Shown here piece after piece: positions 9,249 to 22,400 of a stretch of DNA of 64,000 nt. The notes beneath the pieces are model-generated. The model was not told the origin of the DNA and did no database searches. It saw nothing but the letters and a program-made list of their open reading frames with translations. Location: positions 1,446,598 through 1,510,597 of the forward strand of contig JALPQD010000090.1 in NCBI GenBank assembly GCA_023101885.1, in the 5' to 3' direction. This stretch comes from Typhlomys cinereus. Taxonomy: Eukaryota; Chordata; Mammalia; Rodentia; Platacanthomyidae. The position numbers and the translations under genes are program-made. Position 1 is the first letter of the stretch. Each line of letters starts with the position of its first letter.

Positions 9249-11739
9249 TGCTTGCTTGTTGGATGTCGCACCATCTACTCAGGGCTTCTTGCAGGATTGC
9301 AGCAGCTTCATTTCCACCCAGCTGAGTTTACTTTTTCTGACAGCAGCCCAGTGACTGGCTTGCGGGCACATGTTTTGCCAGCTGCCCCACATGTGACGCC
9401 CACACAGAGGAGCCCAGTTTGAATCAACATCAGTGCAGCCCGCCCTGGCAGTCTGTGGTGGCTCAGGGACACACAGCCCAGCTACTTCTCCACGAGGAAC
9501 CAAGTTCCTAAGGAAATTGCATCTGGGTGGCTGGACCTGAGTTCTCTGCACCTGAGGTTTCCATTTCTCCATTTATGATTCCTGATGCTTAGGACCTGCA
9601 CGGTAAGGAATGTAATCTAATCCAGAAACGAAATACCTCAGCCTTATCACGGTTCCTAGACTTCAACATCGAAGGAGCCTGAGCAGGAATACTTGGGGGT
9701 AATGAACTTTTATATCCCTTACATCTCGGCAGCAATAGGGACAGTTGGCATCTGTAAGCTAACTTCAACCCAAAGAGAGAAATGTCCACAGTTAAAAAGG
9801 CAAAGCACAGAAAAAAGGAACTTGGGCTCTGAAAAGAACAACTGCTCGGTTGCTGGCTTGTAATACCCCAATCCTAACCTGAATGAGCAGTCCTTCTTTG
9901 CATGGGCTTAGTGAACCTTAGGGACCACACAGGATGGTCCCCAAATGCAGCGACCTAAGCAGAACTGAGCAGCATTTTCATTGGGTGCATCATCAACTCA
10001 TCTATCAACTCAAAATAGACACAGGGAAGGCAAATAAGCCTAAGTGTTAAAAAACAGATGTTGGGGTTACATAGAAAGAGCACTAAGCAAAAGTAAAACA
10101 TTTATAGGTGGCAAGAAAACAGTGAAAATAGTAAGAGCCTATTTGGATGAGGTAACAGTTCAGGCATTGTCTTACTGTGCCTTGTGCTTCTGAAGATTCC
10201 GTGGAGACCTTCCCCACCATTTCCCCCAACAAACACAGAACCACAGGACCAGTCCATTGGTCCACTTCACAGAAACTTACCCCATGAACAGGATTAATGG
10301 GTTAATGCCAAGAAAGCATTGCATGCTAACATGCACACATGCCAAATTCTGAAGTCCTGAAAATCAGTGATACCTGGGTTTTGACTACATTTTTAAAGAC
10401 CTCAGAAAAAACTATAGTATTGAATGTACATTGTGTTCACTGTTTGGGGGTTTTGGAGAGTGAACTCAGGTGTCACCCAGGAACTATTCTGCAAAAGTGC
10501 ACTGTGTAACAGTGGGCACTGTGCAAAATAGAGCTTCCAATAAATAAAAATACAAATTTGCAAGGGCCATAAAAGGCAGAACCCCGTGCCCAGATAGGGA
10601 TGGAGTATGTTTGTACAGAGGAAAAACCAAAAGGCTTCTGCTACTGTCTAAGAAAGTCTGCTGCCAAAGAAGGAGTGGCAGGCCACTTGGGACACAGAGA
10701 AAACAAGGTAAGGAATCTGTACCAGGGGACATAACAAAATCAGATGACTTTTCCTCTAATCCAGGACTGGCAGTCCAGGGGAGGCACTGCCACAGGCACC
10801 CACAGTAAGAGTTCCTGGTCAGGGTCTGCGCGTTGGTCTCTTTGGTGTGTGTGTGGGGGCAGAGTGTCCTCTCCTTCGAGGACCTGTGGTCTCTAGCTTT
10901 GACTTGATGTTCTGAACTCTAGAAGACTTGATTTTTCAGCGAAACCAAGAAAAGCCACACTTTCAAGCAAATCTAGAAACATGCCAAATGAAACTTCTCT
11001 TCCTGCGGTCTAACTAGGAGAAGCCCCAAGATCTTCAGATCAGCACCATCAGTGGGGAACCCCAAGCCTGCTTCACATGCATGGAGCTCAGAAAGTGCAC
11101 TCCATCCCACAACCGACCTAAATCACACCAGGAACACACCTGGTTGTGCACGTACCATGAGGAAGAGGTGTCCACAATCCTTATATGGATATTTCAACCC
11201 AAGGGCCTCTTAGAACATAGTGCCTCTGAAATGGAGTAGCTCAAAGTCCACCAAACTGGATATCATGGAATAACACAGCATTGAGAGCCCTGCAACAACA
11301 AAACACGCTAAGCAGACAACAGACACAAAGTGAAACCCACAATATGTAAAAGTAATAGAGAAACTCATAGAGCAGGGAGGGATCCAAAGGTGGCACAACA
11401 TGGGTGTGAGGAAATGAACCTTGTTGCCACTGAAGCCCTGCGGGTTTAGGTACTGCTCCAAGTAGCCTTGGAATAAGAAACAGCTCCTAGGGTACTGGAA
11501 CACTGTGAGCTAAGACACCAGGCAAACAGTGATGTTGCTGCCCAAGAAGGCTGATGAAGGATGATATAATTTCTACATTACTGGATTTAGACCTTAGCTG
11601 CCAGCAGTGGCACTGAGAATTCCCTAAGCTCTTTGCTGACTGGAGCTATTTGATTGTCACGTGGGCCAGGCAACATGTACTACTGGTAGCAGCAATGCTG
11701 GGGAGAGCTTTAGATTATACAGAGTGAGACTCAGTTCTC

Positions 11740-11745
<6 letters not shown>
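9248..11745. other. Unassigned sequence
   Basis: No recognisable gene or complete repeat. A segment near 11492-11565 resembles 22420-22495 next to the retroviral pol remnant, so part of this may be old ERV-related DNA. Confidence 0.4.

Positions 11746-11804
<59 letters not shown>
11746..11804. repeat. (CT)n microsatellite
   Basis: An uninterrupted CT run of about 58 bases. Confidence 0.95.
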
Positions 11805-11808
<4 letters not shown>

Positions 11809-11903
11809 GCCTCCAACAGAGACCAGTCTAGTATGGAATTTCTGGCTGTGTTGATTCAATGTCCTCAGTGATGAGCATACAGCCTATCCCCACCATGCCT
11901 GGA

Positions 11904-12130
11904 TCCTCCCTCCCTCTCTCCCTCCCTCCCTCCCTCCCTTCCTTCCTCTTTCCCTTCTTCCTTCCCTCCCTTCCTCTCTCCCTTCCTCCCTTCCTCCCTT
12001 CCTTCCTTCCTCCCTCCCTCCCTTCCTCCCTTCATCCCGTCCTCCTTTCCTTCTGTCCTCCCTTCCTTCCTCCCTCCCTTCCTTCCTCTCTCCCTTCCTA
12101 TCTCCTTCCCTTCCTCTCTTCTTCTTTTTC
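11904..12130. repeat. Long polypyrimidine tract (TCCC/TTCC)n
   Basis: About 225 bases that are almost entirely pyrimidine on the plus strand. Its open frames in both directions (serine/leucine/proline-rich, or glycine/arginine/glutamate-rich) are consequences of composition, not genes. Confidence 0.95.
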
Positions 12131-12814
12131 CTTCTCCTTTTTCAAATATATCACTTCCCTCAATAACAGAGGGTTGTTCTGTGTAACATCTAGTGACCAG
12201 GAACCAACACTCCGCAAAGCCCATTTCCTTAATCTGGCCAGCAGTACTCTCTAATCCACAGTCTAGAAAGACAAAGTCAGCAAACCTTTTTTGGAGACTG
12301 GATTTGAGAAAAACTAAAAAAGAGCAGTCTGAACTATCACAAAATTCTCAGAGATTCTGGAAGACTTTTGGGTCTCTACATCTTCTTGTGTCGATACCCT
12401 TCTGTCAGGAATAAAGGGGGCGACAAATTTTTCTGTTGCCCTACATGTTATTTGTAGGTGACTACAGCTAATGAACATACTACTCCCCATACTTACTACA
12501 CAGTGCACAAAACAGTAAGAGAAAGGAGTGCGTGGACCCTGTTCCTCCCCATCCTCATGACCAGGGCAGTGATGGCATTTCAGCCGCATAGTCCAGATCA
12601 ACAGCTTCACACTTCATTCATTTTTTCCAAAGACCCATACTTACAACACCTTGCACGACTCATGAATCCAGCTATGAATATGTAGCTCAGAAGATGGTAC
12701 CAGTAACACAATCTCTTGTAAATTCTTTTAAAACTAGCTAAATGAGGTACCAGGATTACATAAATGGGATTCATTTGTGGCATAGACTTGGATGATATAA
12801 AATGATTCACAGGG
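12131..12814. other. Unassigned sequence
   Basis: No recognisable gene or repeat between the polypyrimidine tract and the direct duplication. Confidence 0.4.
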
Positions 12815-12877
12815 AGATCACAATTCTCACACTTTTTATAGAAGAATAGTAGAAAATACATTATTCCTTTAGCAACT

Positions 12878-12909
<32 letters not shown>

Positions 12910-14400
12910 GACCATTGAGGAAAATGAAGAGTTTGTGAGTCTGATGTATTCTAGCTTCTTCACTATATTCTCATTGGATGACTCAAAAATTTGGAACACT
13001 GTATCATGGCCAAAATTTGGAACTCCATTTTATGTCCCTACATTAGGTCACTTTGGGATAAACACATTTTTATGTCAGAATTGTTATGGTACTCATAAAC
13101 TTGGGAATCATGAGATATGACCATATTTATTCCAGCTTAGCAGCAGATCTCAAAACTTGAGAAGACAAAAAGCAGCCACACAGGTCAAAAGACCCTGTTT
13201 CTCCTCTTCCCCACAGCCAGACCAGTGATGCCGCCCACCACTGTGGTCCCACACTTCCTATTCCTGGATTGCTCTCCTGGCAGCTACCCATCCCCTCACA
13301 CTCCATTAGCTATTGGCATCTCATATAAAGTGGTTCTCTGTGTCTCCCTCAAATAATGGTGTGTTTGTGTCCTTTGTTTGTGTCTGCACATGGTTTAAGT
13401 GTTCTGTTTCCTCTACTGTGATGGGTGGCTGTCCCACCTGGAGCTGAGGACTCCACAGTCATCTATCCTCTGCCAACCATGATGCTTGCTAAGGGAAGTT
13501 TCTAGGCTGGAGGCTGCTAGCTTCACAGATCTGTGGGCTGAATGCTATATCTGAAAAGCAGAGTATGTGATGCCTGTATTTTTTAAATTGTCTTCATGAT
13601 TCACCTTCATTACATGTAAGTGGTGAGGAAATGCAAGTGTGAAAGTCCAGTGAGCTTGGGGAGGGAGATATTATCAACCCAACTCTCAAGATGCAGAGTC
13701 CCAACCCACTTTTCCCTGCCCTGTCCCAATCCCTGAGACAGTGAACTCTGAGAGGAAAGGAGGAGCTACCCCCTAGCTCCATTCTGCAGGAAATACATCC
13801 AAAACCCTCCTGTCAGGGAGCCTGGTCTCCCAATACCTCCCTGAAGAGGCAAGTTGCCTTGGTTCCAGAGTTTCCCATTTCCAAGAGAAGTTGTGCCCGC
13901 TCTCATTGGAGAATCCCAGAGATCCTTTCAGAAAGCATTCTGTTTTGCAATGTAACCTTTCCTTCCTTCCCCAGACCTGTGTAACTCACCCTCCTTATCC
14001 CCTGCTGATCTTCTCTTACCAGATCCCAAACCACTGTATTGGTACCAGAAATTTAGTGACTGAGGATCTGACTTCAATAGTGCCCAAATCTAGATGTGTG
14101 GGTCCTTGATCTCCTCTCCAACTGCTAATCACTCATCCCTGACCTGGTCGTACTCATTTCACTTTTGGGGTGAATATTGGCTGCTGTACCTTTTGTTGAC
14201 ATTGACATATTTGGCCCTAGCAACACAGGGTCGACCTGGGTTTTGCTGGTACATGAGTCCTATCACAATGAGGTAATTATATATTAACCTTTACATATTA
14301 CATGTAATTACATAGTAACTATACACTTGAGTTAGTAATATTTAAAAATACAGGTGTCACCTTGACAGTTGCAAGCTGAGATTTGGGCATGCCTCTGAAG
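12815..14400 (+). repeat. Direct duplication, copy 1 (LTR-like content)
   Basis: Matches 23555-25105 in the same orientation through most of its length, including a CA microsatellite at the same position (12878-12904). The content looks like an old LTR element. A TATA-like CATATAAAG lies near 13322. TGGTACCAGAA at 14040-14050 resembles a leucine-tRNA primer binding site of the ERVL type, just after a possible LTR end. A CACAGATC segment and AT-rich DNA follow. This copy continues into an LTR-like repeat at 14345. The class assignment is an inference. Confidence 0.65.
12878..12904. repeat. (CA)n microsatellite
   Basis: A short CA run shared in position with the second copy of the duplication (23636-23672), where it is longer. 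Confidence 0.9.
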
Positions 14401-14775
14401 AATTGATAGTTAGGGCAAACCTTCAAGAGATTGTATAATGGAGAAGACTCTGCCTATGGGGTGTGGGACCATTCCCTGGGCAGGTGGGCAAGAGGGAGGA
14501 ATATAGTAAGACCCGTGAATTCCAAGGATTGAGATCTTGGTGTACTTCCATAACTGGTTCATCAGGTCAGCATTTTTTCAGCCTACTTAAGACAAACTTG
14601 AAGTGTGGCATGTGAGGTTTGCCTCTTTCTCAGCAGTGGATGAGGTTTGACCAGTTCCCTGGGTTTCTCTGTTGATGGGAACTGTCTTGCGAAGCCGTAT
14701 TAAGAAATAGAATGAGAAAATAGTAAGCCCTGGCTCCCTTAAGTCCTTTGATCCTGAACTAATCTATATCATGCA
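14345..14775 (+). mobile_element. LTR-like repeat of the GTGTCAACTTGAC type
   Basis: Diverged relative of the element at 3381-3794. It contains the GGTGTCACCTTGACAG start region, a GGAGAAGACTCTGCC block, and a late segment with GGTTTGACCAGTTCCCTGGG matching the related part of the nested LTR. The second copy of the duplication retains only its first 70 bases (to 25112) before an L1 interrupts it. Confidence 0.55.
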
Positions 14776-15269
14776 GGCAAACAGAGACACTGAGGCTTTA
14801 ATTTTCACATGGGTCTGCCTCCGTGGGTAGGGTAAATACGACACTCTGGTGACTTGTATAGACCAGACTTTTCCTTGAGTCTGAAAGTGTCACCTTCTCT
14901 CCCCACACCCACCAGAGCATCCAACACCCTGAAGCAGCGCAGTCCTTTCTTTAGCCACTGCTCCTCAGCTCGCTCCTGGCTTCCAACTCCACACAGTGCA
15001 GCCCCTTCCTCGGCGACAAGTGTGTCTCCAGGGCAGCATCTCAGGGAGCTCATGAAGCCTGTACCGCGAATCATGGTCCTTGGGAGCCCTGGGGGCCATT
15101 TCCACGCTGCGAAGTCCCTCTGGGTTGGGCTGATTTTCCCAGACACACACTGTGACGACTCCAGGCCATCGGAGCAGAGGAAGGCAAATGTGCTGCAGGT
15201 CTTTTACTCCCTCACCCAAATCCAGGAGACTCCAGACACAGCAGAGAGTTTGTCAAGGCGAGACTTCAC
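14776..15269 (-). mobile_element. Possible ERV leader next to the LTR
   Basis: This segment lies immediately downstream, on the minus strand, of the LTR at 15270-15617. That is where the primer binding site and leader of a provirus would sit. It is GC-richer than its surroundings. I cannot identify gag or a clear primer site, so its membership of the element is inferred from position alone. Confidence 0.3.
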
Positions 15270-15617
15270 TCACTCATTCACTCACTCAAACACACAGTTG
15301 CTGGCTGTGATGATGAAGATAAGTAAAGTCTGAACCGGGAATTTGTCAGAGCAAGATCTCGGTTTATTGCGGGTAACAAATCAGCTTATATAGACAAAGA
15401 ATCAGAGCAGCCAATTAACTTAATGGTCAGTACAACACACAGGCTGCATAGATCAGACTAAACATATATGTTGGCTCCTATAAGCCAATTAGGGCTCTCT
15501 GTAATGTGATCAGGGTTACGCCTAGGACTCTAGCTTCCAGCGCCACCTTTGGTCCCATGTGCTAAACCATGCCCTGCTTACTCCCTCCCAGACAGTTATT
15601 CCTGGGCAGGCCCAACA
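15270..15617 (-). mobile_element. ERV LTR, minus strand
   Basis: Read on the minus strand it starts TGTTGGGCCTGCCCAGG at 15617. It shares this start, the GCACATGGGAC block, AGAGAGCCCTAATTGGCTT and the late ACAGCCAGCAACTGTGTG segment with the LTR at 33583-34003. A TATA-like TATATA lies at 15387-15392 and a polyadenylation signal at 15363-15368 (reversed). The right end is clear and the inner end is approximate. It is a diverged member of the same LTR family, in the opposite orientation. Confidence 0.75.
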
Positions 15618-16640
15618 CCTCTGGTCCTACACAGGGATGGGCTCCGCTGGCGCAGGGCTCATAGGCTGCACAGGTGACCATTGCCCTTTATGGCTGTTGG
15701 CAAACAAAGGACATGATGCTGTCCGGGGGGCCTCCCTGCCTGGTATGTGCACCCAGGCAGGGTTCTAGATCCTTCCAGGGTCAGAAAGCCACCTGTGCTG
15801 CGCCCTGGATCCTCCACCACCAGAAAAGAATCTAGTTCCCAGTGGTGATCAGTGGGCCAGGGCGGTTGTCATTTCATCCGATTGGCCCGTCTCTCCCATC
15901 TGTCAACCCCTGCCTTGCTTCTGGAGTACAGGCTTGGTGGAGGTTTTCCCTTAAAGCCCGCCTCACCAGCTAGTCAGGGGTCAATCACAAGACTCTGTGT
16001 GGTTTGCGACCCCCAAATAGCGATTTCCTGTCCTGGTGTTATTTGCAAACCAGGTCATTCGGGTTCAGCGTTGCTAGTTCTCAGGTGCAGCCAAGTGCCA
16101 AAGTCTATTTTACATCTGCAGGTAGTTTGTTTCCCAAGGAATCTATGTGTTTTCACCATTTAATCTCCATTCCCATCTTCCACCATCTACATTCCACTTC
16201 CCTCCTGTTTTCCTCTAGGGTGTCTGCTGTGGTGCTCATCTGAGCACCTGCTGGGATTGGGGTGACCCATCAATGGGGTAAATCCTTGAATGAAGAAACT
16301 CCCCTTCTCATGTGTGGCATGAATTTTGAACAATCTCAGGGTGGTGTAGTATTTCCTGAGTTCTTTCATCTTGGGGAAGTGCTGATAGACCAACTTTGTG
16401 CAGGGTTAGTAGAGACATCATAGCAATGAGTGTGGCAGCCCCCTGGAAAGCCTTGGAGAGTTCTACGCACTGACTCTCAGTTCACTCACATCAGTTCCCA
16501 TATGAATGTGCATGGATGGATGAGGCAAAGAACCTTATGCTAACTCCCCACAAAGATTTTCTATAGTCTTCCAACATGTGTGCAGAGACAGGCTAATGAC
16601 TCTGAAATGAGATGGTCACAAGCTCAACAAAGTTGGTAAA
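15618..16640. other. Unassigned, relatively GC-rich sequence
   Basis: No gene recognised. The segment 15850-16220 has some LTR-like composition but no paired ends or second copy in the window. Confidence 0.35.
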
Positions 16641-17795
16641 GAAATGGAATATGGAAACAATTATATTGAGTGAAGTATCCCAGACCCAGAAAATTAAGCG
16701 CTGTATGTACTCCCTAATAGGTGGCTCCTAGTACCAAACCCACCCAGCCCACCTAGAGACACTCGATGATAAATCTCTGTAATACAGTAATTGCAAGTAG
16801 TATGAACAGGAGGGATGGGGTAGGAGGGATACACCAGAAACAAGGAGAGAGGGGACCATGTTACAGCAGAGAAAATAGGCCTCCATCAAGACTGCAAGTA
16901 AGCAATAAGACATCTGGTTAAGTTCACAGACTTTTCGTTCTTGATCATTTACTACTGAGGGGGTGTGATCTCACCAGAAGGGGAGGGCATAATCTGGCAG
17001 ATAATAAGTAACAATTTTGCAAATGGGTGATTGACCCCTCCCTTCCCTCACTGAGGTTTCCTACTTCCATTACATCCAACCTTGAATGTGCTCTTATTAT
17101 AAGACTCCAGTTTAACAGCTTTTTGTCTCTGGCCAGGGGGTGACATACAATGCCCATCAGGATTGAGTGACGGGCATTGCAGGAGCAGCAAAACTGCAAA
17201 AGAAAATCAACAAACCACAATCCAGAACTTCAGAGACTCTATATCAACCACATAGAACTAGGCCAGCCTAATCTCTCCCCATCCTGAAGCTCAGGGACAT
17301 TTGCGGAAGAGGGGGTGGTAAGAGTGCAAGAGCACAAGGAAGGGAGGAGCAATGACATGCAAGATACTCCACACAAGTTAGGGCCAAAGCAATCATAATT
17401 GGACTTTGCATGCCCGGCGCAATGTCCAACACACTATTGATCTCACAAAGTCTAGCATCTGCTAAAGGCACCAAGATCCTTGGAGGCAAGGGATTGACAG
17501 CCACAGTAGTGTTCCTATGCTTAAGGGGAACACGGGAAAGGGTTCAGGGAAATGTCGCTGGGTCCTTGTATGTCATTGGAGAGGAGGACCCAGAGAAGAG
17601 TTTGGCATGCACACTAAAGGATTCTCCGGGAATTGGGGGAAGGGAGGCACTAGGGGCTGGGGAGAGAGGAGTGAGGGGAGGGTGAGCAGAGGGGCCGGGG
17701 GGGGGGAGGAGGGAAGGAGGCAACCGGTGTACCTAAGTTTGTATGAGCGGAGATAAAAAAATGTTAAAAAAAAGAACCTGAAAAAAAAAAAAAGA
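16641..17795 (+). mobile_element. 5'-truncated L1 (end of ORF2 plus 3' UTR)
   Basis: Begins within the last ORF2 codons (the segment encoding a diverged IILSEVSQTQK), then runs through the full 3' UTR, including the GTCCAGTTTAACAGC block (17105-17120) and the G-rich tract (17635-17715), to an A-rich tail at 17753-17795. It is collinear with the copies at 2776-3864 and 59801-60968. Confidence 0.9.
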
Positions 17796-18480
17796 AAATT
17801 CACAGTCACTTAACTACAGGGAAATATATCTCATTTCTCACACCAAAAAAAAAGAAAAAAAAAAAAAAGAAAATGGGATATGACCAAAGTTGTGAAGAGC
17901 TATGAAATCAAAACCAAACAAACCAAATGACAGCAGGTAAACAGGGAAAAAAGTAAACAGGCCCATGGAAAAAAAAAAGAAACAACAATATACGTAGTTA
18001 ATTCAGAAGTAAGAGGGCATTCCTAGACAGGACAGGTGACCAAGAAACTATGGTCTCAGGAAATAGATCAGGAAATGGACTTTGTTACAGAAATGCTTCT
18101 GACTGAATGTATTTCCTTAAGACTTACATGGTCTAATTTGCCCAATTAACATATCATCAGGAAAGGGCAGAGAACTCAAAAAGTCCCCACGATTTCCTGG
18201 GAGACTGATAAAAGTCTGTGTGGGGGAAGGAAAATTCTTTCTTCAAGGATATACCCACTGATACATGATTCATCCTCCAGCAAGTACTCAGATAAACTCC
18301 ATTAAAGGCAACGCAAATGAATCCCAGGTGGCCACTCATGAAAAAAAAGAAGGTGTAAGATGGGAAAGTAGGGTTGTAGCCAGAAGGAGAGGAAAGAGGG
18401 AACAGGGGATAAAGGCATGAAACTATCATGAATTTACTGTAATCATGTGAATTTCCTATGCCTATACATCTACTTTATTT
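17796..18480. other. A-rich DNA and probable old L1 tail
   Basis: Several A-runs (17847-17872, 17968-17980) and a segment ending near 18450 resembling an old L1 3' end. No coding potential is evident. Confidence 0.4.
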
Positions 18481-18510
18481 TTATTATTTATTTATTTATT
18501 TATTTATTTG

Positions 18511-18562
<52 letters not shown>

Positions 18563-18578
18563 TGTGTGTGTGTGTATC
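18481..18578. repeat. (TTTA)n and (GT)n compound microsatellite
   Basis: A TTTA tetranucleotide run (about 18485-18510) is followed by a GT run (about 18515-18578). Confidence 0.9.
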
Positions 18579-18584
18579 AGAGGG

Positions 18585-18735
18585 CACAAATGTCCTTGGA
18601 AGATTAAAGGGTGACTTGAGGAATCATCTTAGATTGTTTCTACCTCATTTTCGTTTTGCTCTGGGATTTCTCCAAGGACCACTCAAGATCTTCTTCTTGT
18701 AAGGCAGAGTCTGATTTCCTGAGCCATCTGGACAA
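18585..18735 (-). mobile_element. tRNA-like SINE, minus strand
   Basis: Same arrangement as 1000-1240 and 46690-46915: a GT tract, then CAGAGGGCACAAATGTCC, ending in the reversed head CTGAGCCATCTGGACAACC (A-box region). Confidence 0.6.
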
Positions 18736-19929
18736 CCACACATCTATTTCAAAAACCAGTCACCTCCAGGCACACATAAAACCCCTCCAGCAACTAGAAA
18801 AGGGCGTCTTCCTCCTCAGGAAGACTTTCTTGAACTGTCATTCAAAGTTCTTACCATGAGGAAGAATCAAAAAGGAAAGGGAGTGGGAGCAGGAAAAGGA
18901 CAGAGTAAAGGGATCAGAGGGAGCCATGATAAATTTCAGAAGGAGAACCATGCCCACTTTTAGAAAGAGCCACGCCCACTTTCAGTTTTTAGCCCCTGCC
19001 CTTCAGGGTTCACCATTGTCCTCTCCAGTCAGTACACAGATGTGGGTTCAGGTCCCTGAACCTGTTTCCAAAGCAACAAAATGGATACTAGGTGAGGGAG
19101 TACCCTAGTTCCATTTGTCCGACAAGGGCTTGTGGGGGTCACTGGAAGAAGGATGGTACGATGGGAGGTGCCCCCTCAACAGCCTCTCTCCTTCTCTCCT
19201 TCCCTCAATCCTTTCTCAAATGAGAAGGCCTGAGTTCATTGTCCTTGACTGGCAACCAAGCCAGTTCCGCTGAATTCTGGGTAGGAGTGATGATAGCATG
19301 GAGACAAGTATCTTTTGTCCTGGACATGGGGTTCAGTTTATTTTAATTGACTGAAAGGCATAGACCCACACCTCCCTCTCCCTTTTCCCTCACTGGGGTA
19401 TCAGAATGCCCTTTCCAGCCTTGACTAACAGCCCCCTCACATGTCAATTTGGCAACCTCATCTTAATTCACTTCTTCACTGTTATGCCTGAATGCCCTAT
19501 GTGCCTCCTAGGAAGAGAGCTTTGAAAATGCCTCCAGGTTTCCATTCACATTCCCGCTCTAAGGTCAACCTCCTCTCATTTTACTCCAACTAAAGGACCC
19601 TGGCATGCCATCTTTTCCTCCACTACCCTCCCTACTAGCTTCTTGGTCTCAAGATATCCTTCCCTCTGAGATGCCTCCCACTTTTCCGTAACTAAACACA
19701 ACTCAACCATTCTAATACAGGTAAAAGATTCTTCTGTTACCACGTCCCAAGCGTGATACTGTTTACCTTCTTGTACCAGGAGAGGGTTCCAATCCAAGTA
19801 TCCACGACTACTTCTATGAGCCAACCTACTAATTCCCATCCATATCCCCTATAATATTCCCCCAATCCTGGGAATCAAAACACCTAATAGCACCTTCCAT
19901 TACTCAAGTTCTTCGTAAAATTAATAAGG
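18736..19929. other. Sequence upstream of the ERV pol remnant
   Basis: Could contain decayed gag or protease of the element whose pol follows. I recognise no specific motif. CCACGCCCACTTT-type repeats occur near 18950-18985. Confidence 0.3.
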
Positions 19930-22400
19930 CCTTCATTGCCACCACCATCATTGCTCCTAACCCTTACACGCTCCTATCCTCTATCTCATCCCTAACTATC
20001 CACTTTTCAAAATTAGATCTCAGTGATCCCTTCTTTACCATCCAGCCTCATCCCTCCTTTCAGCCCTTGATTGTACCTAGGAAGACCCCAACATCCAAAC
20101 TGCCTTCCAAATCTCATGGACAGTCCTTCCCAAGGCTGTAGAGATAGTCCCTATTTCACTGGACAGGCCCTATGAAAGGATCTCCTGTCTCTCAATCTTT
20201 CCCCAAGACACCTCCTTCTATATGTCGATGACATTTTCCTCTGTAACCCATCCTAAGCTTCCTGTATCCCACATACCATCCATCTCCTTAATGCCCTTCC
20301 CTCCTGGGGGTATAGAGTAGCCAAGGAAAATACTCTCCAACCATAAACTATCTCAGTCTCCTCTTCTCCTCCCAGGGAAAAACTATCCCCAAAACCACAG
20401 TACAGAAACTCCTTTCCCACCCCCTTCCCACACTCCAAAATGAACCTTCTGGCACTAATAGGACTCTTCAAATTCTTCCATTCCTAATTTCCCACAAATA
20501 GCTCACCCTCTGCACCAGAGATCCAAGGACTCCTTAGATGAACCTATTCTCAATCTTGCCTCTCTCACAATGCCTATTAATATAAGATTAATAAGCTTAT
20601 ATTCCTTCTCTCACAAGCTTTTACCCTTTCCCAACCTGATCAAACCAAATCTTTCTGTCTTTCTCCATGCTACATAAGGACACATCCTAACTATCCTCTG
20701 CAAAAAAATGGGGAGCAACTTAATTACTCTGGTTTATATCTCTAAGAAACTCCATGCAGTCTCCGGAGGATGGCCTCCCTGCCTCCAGACCCTTTCAGCA
20801 GCAACTATTATTGTCCCTAAAGCAAGCAAACTATCCCACCAAAGACCATACCACATCCTCTTCCTAAAGCAATACTTATTAGCAACAAGGCATTCTTGTC
20901 TCTCCCACAGCTCAGCCTCCAGATCCTCCACACTATATGTGTTAGATCCCACTCCCATCTTTGAACTCTTTCCCCCTTTAAACCCCATTTTTCTCCTTGC
21001 TGCAACCTCCCCATCCTCCAACTATATCCCCTCATACTCCTTCTCTAAAGTCCTAACCCACTTTTCTAACCTATTCCAACACATTCGTGATGTTCCCCTA
21101 TCCCAGACAACTGACTAATTTATGGATAGTAGCTCCCCAAAATCACCCCCTTTGCTGAAAGCAATGCCATCATTCAAAGACATCCCACTTCTCCTTCCTC
21201 ACTGAGGTACAATCCTTATCCCCTCACACAATCTCCCAACAATTTGAACTAGTTGCTCTTACTGGAGCACTAACCTTATCTAAATATATATATGATATGT
21301 GCATAATACTGTCCACTCCAATATCCTCATTTGGAGGCAGAGAGGGCTTCTCACCCAAAGTGATCCCTGCATTCTCAATCACATATACATCCAATTGCTC
21401 CTAGAATCAACCCTCCTCCCCACAGAGGTGGCCATACTCCACTGTAAAGGATACCAGATAGAGAAAACGTATCTCCCCATGTCCAATAACCACACTGATA
21501 ACCTGGCCTGTCAGAGCTCTCTTACCTATCCTCTCACTCATTCTACCCTCCCCTCTTTCAGGATCTTATGCCCTTCTAATTAACCCCTTTTCCCTCTAAA
21601 GTACTTCTTTCCTACCTCCACTCCTTTTTCACTCAACTCCTCTGCCTTATTAAGGTTTCTTCAAAGTCATTTCTCCCTTCAACCTGAAGACAAAACTTTC
21701 TTTTTAAACCTCTCACAAGGCTGTGCTGTGTGTCAACTAACCCACAATCCAACCTTAGATCCAACACATCTCCTTTTCCTCCCCACCAAATGAGAGATCT
21801 TTTCTCAGCCTCTGACTGGAAAATTGACTTCAACCATATGCTCTCTATCCACAAACTCAAATATCTCCTTTTTTTGTTGACACCTTTTCAGGATGGAGAG
21901 AAGCCTTTCCCATAGCTAGCACACAGACTTCTGTTTCCAACAAACTCCTAACTGAACTTATTCCCGCATCTGGAGTCCCCTCTTCTCTTTAATCTGATAA
22001 TGGTCCTGAATTGACTCCATGATTACTCAAACCTTATCATCAGCCTTACAGATTCCCTGGAGGTTCCATATCCCTTACCACCCCCAATGTTTAGGAAAAG
22101 TTGAAAGATCTAACCATACTCTCAAAGAACATCTTATTAAATGCTTGCTAGAATTTAAAGTCGATTGGGTTAAACTCCTCCCACTAGCTCTCCTCAAAAT
22201 ATTTTCCCTGTTTCCTCAAAAAATCCCTGCTAATATAAGCCCCTTTGAACTCATGTGTGGGAGGCCAGCTTTTTGCCCATGTCTCTCTCTCCATGCCTCC
22301 TCCTTACCTTATCATCAACCTCGAGGTAGCTTTCCAATACATTCTTTGGGATACTCCTATTCTACTTCTCCCCTCTGCCCATCCTTACCTAGTTTTTAAC
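19930..22400 (+). pseudogene. Decayed gammaretrovirus-like ERV pol (RT, RNase H, integrase)
   Basis: Pieces of a class I (gamma-type) polymerase appear in the correct 5' to 3' order in several frames. A reverse-transcriptase fingers/palm segment is at about 19960-20250, ending with a YxDD-type catalytic motif at 20221-20232. A connection/RNase H segment is at about 20700-20870. An integrase C-terminal part is at about 22019-22400, with the region around the third catalytic acid and the following GKVER and DWVKLLPLAL-like blocks. Many stops and frame changes separate the pieces, so it cannot encode a protein. No LTR pair of matching position was found, and gag and env are not recognised. The strand is plus. 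Confidence 0.8.

Noticed and set aside
11859..12254. Long leucine/serine/proline-rich frame, and a glycine/arginine/glutamate-rich frame on the other strand
   Set aside because: Both arise from the TCCC/TTCC tract. Any stop-poor simple repeat gives such frames.
14854..15333. 159-codon frame on the plus strand
   Set aside because: It runs through the opposite strand of the LTR and its leader, has no recognisable domain, and is probably chance in GC-rich DNA.
20708..21118. 136-codon frame as a separate gene
   Set aside because: It covers the connection/RNase H part of the decayed ERV pol and then noncoding sequence.
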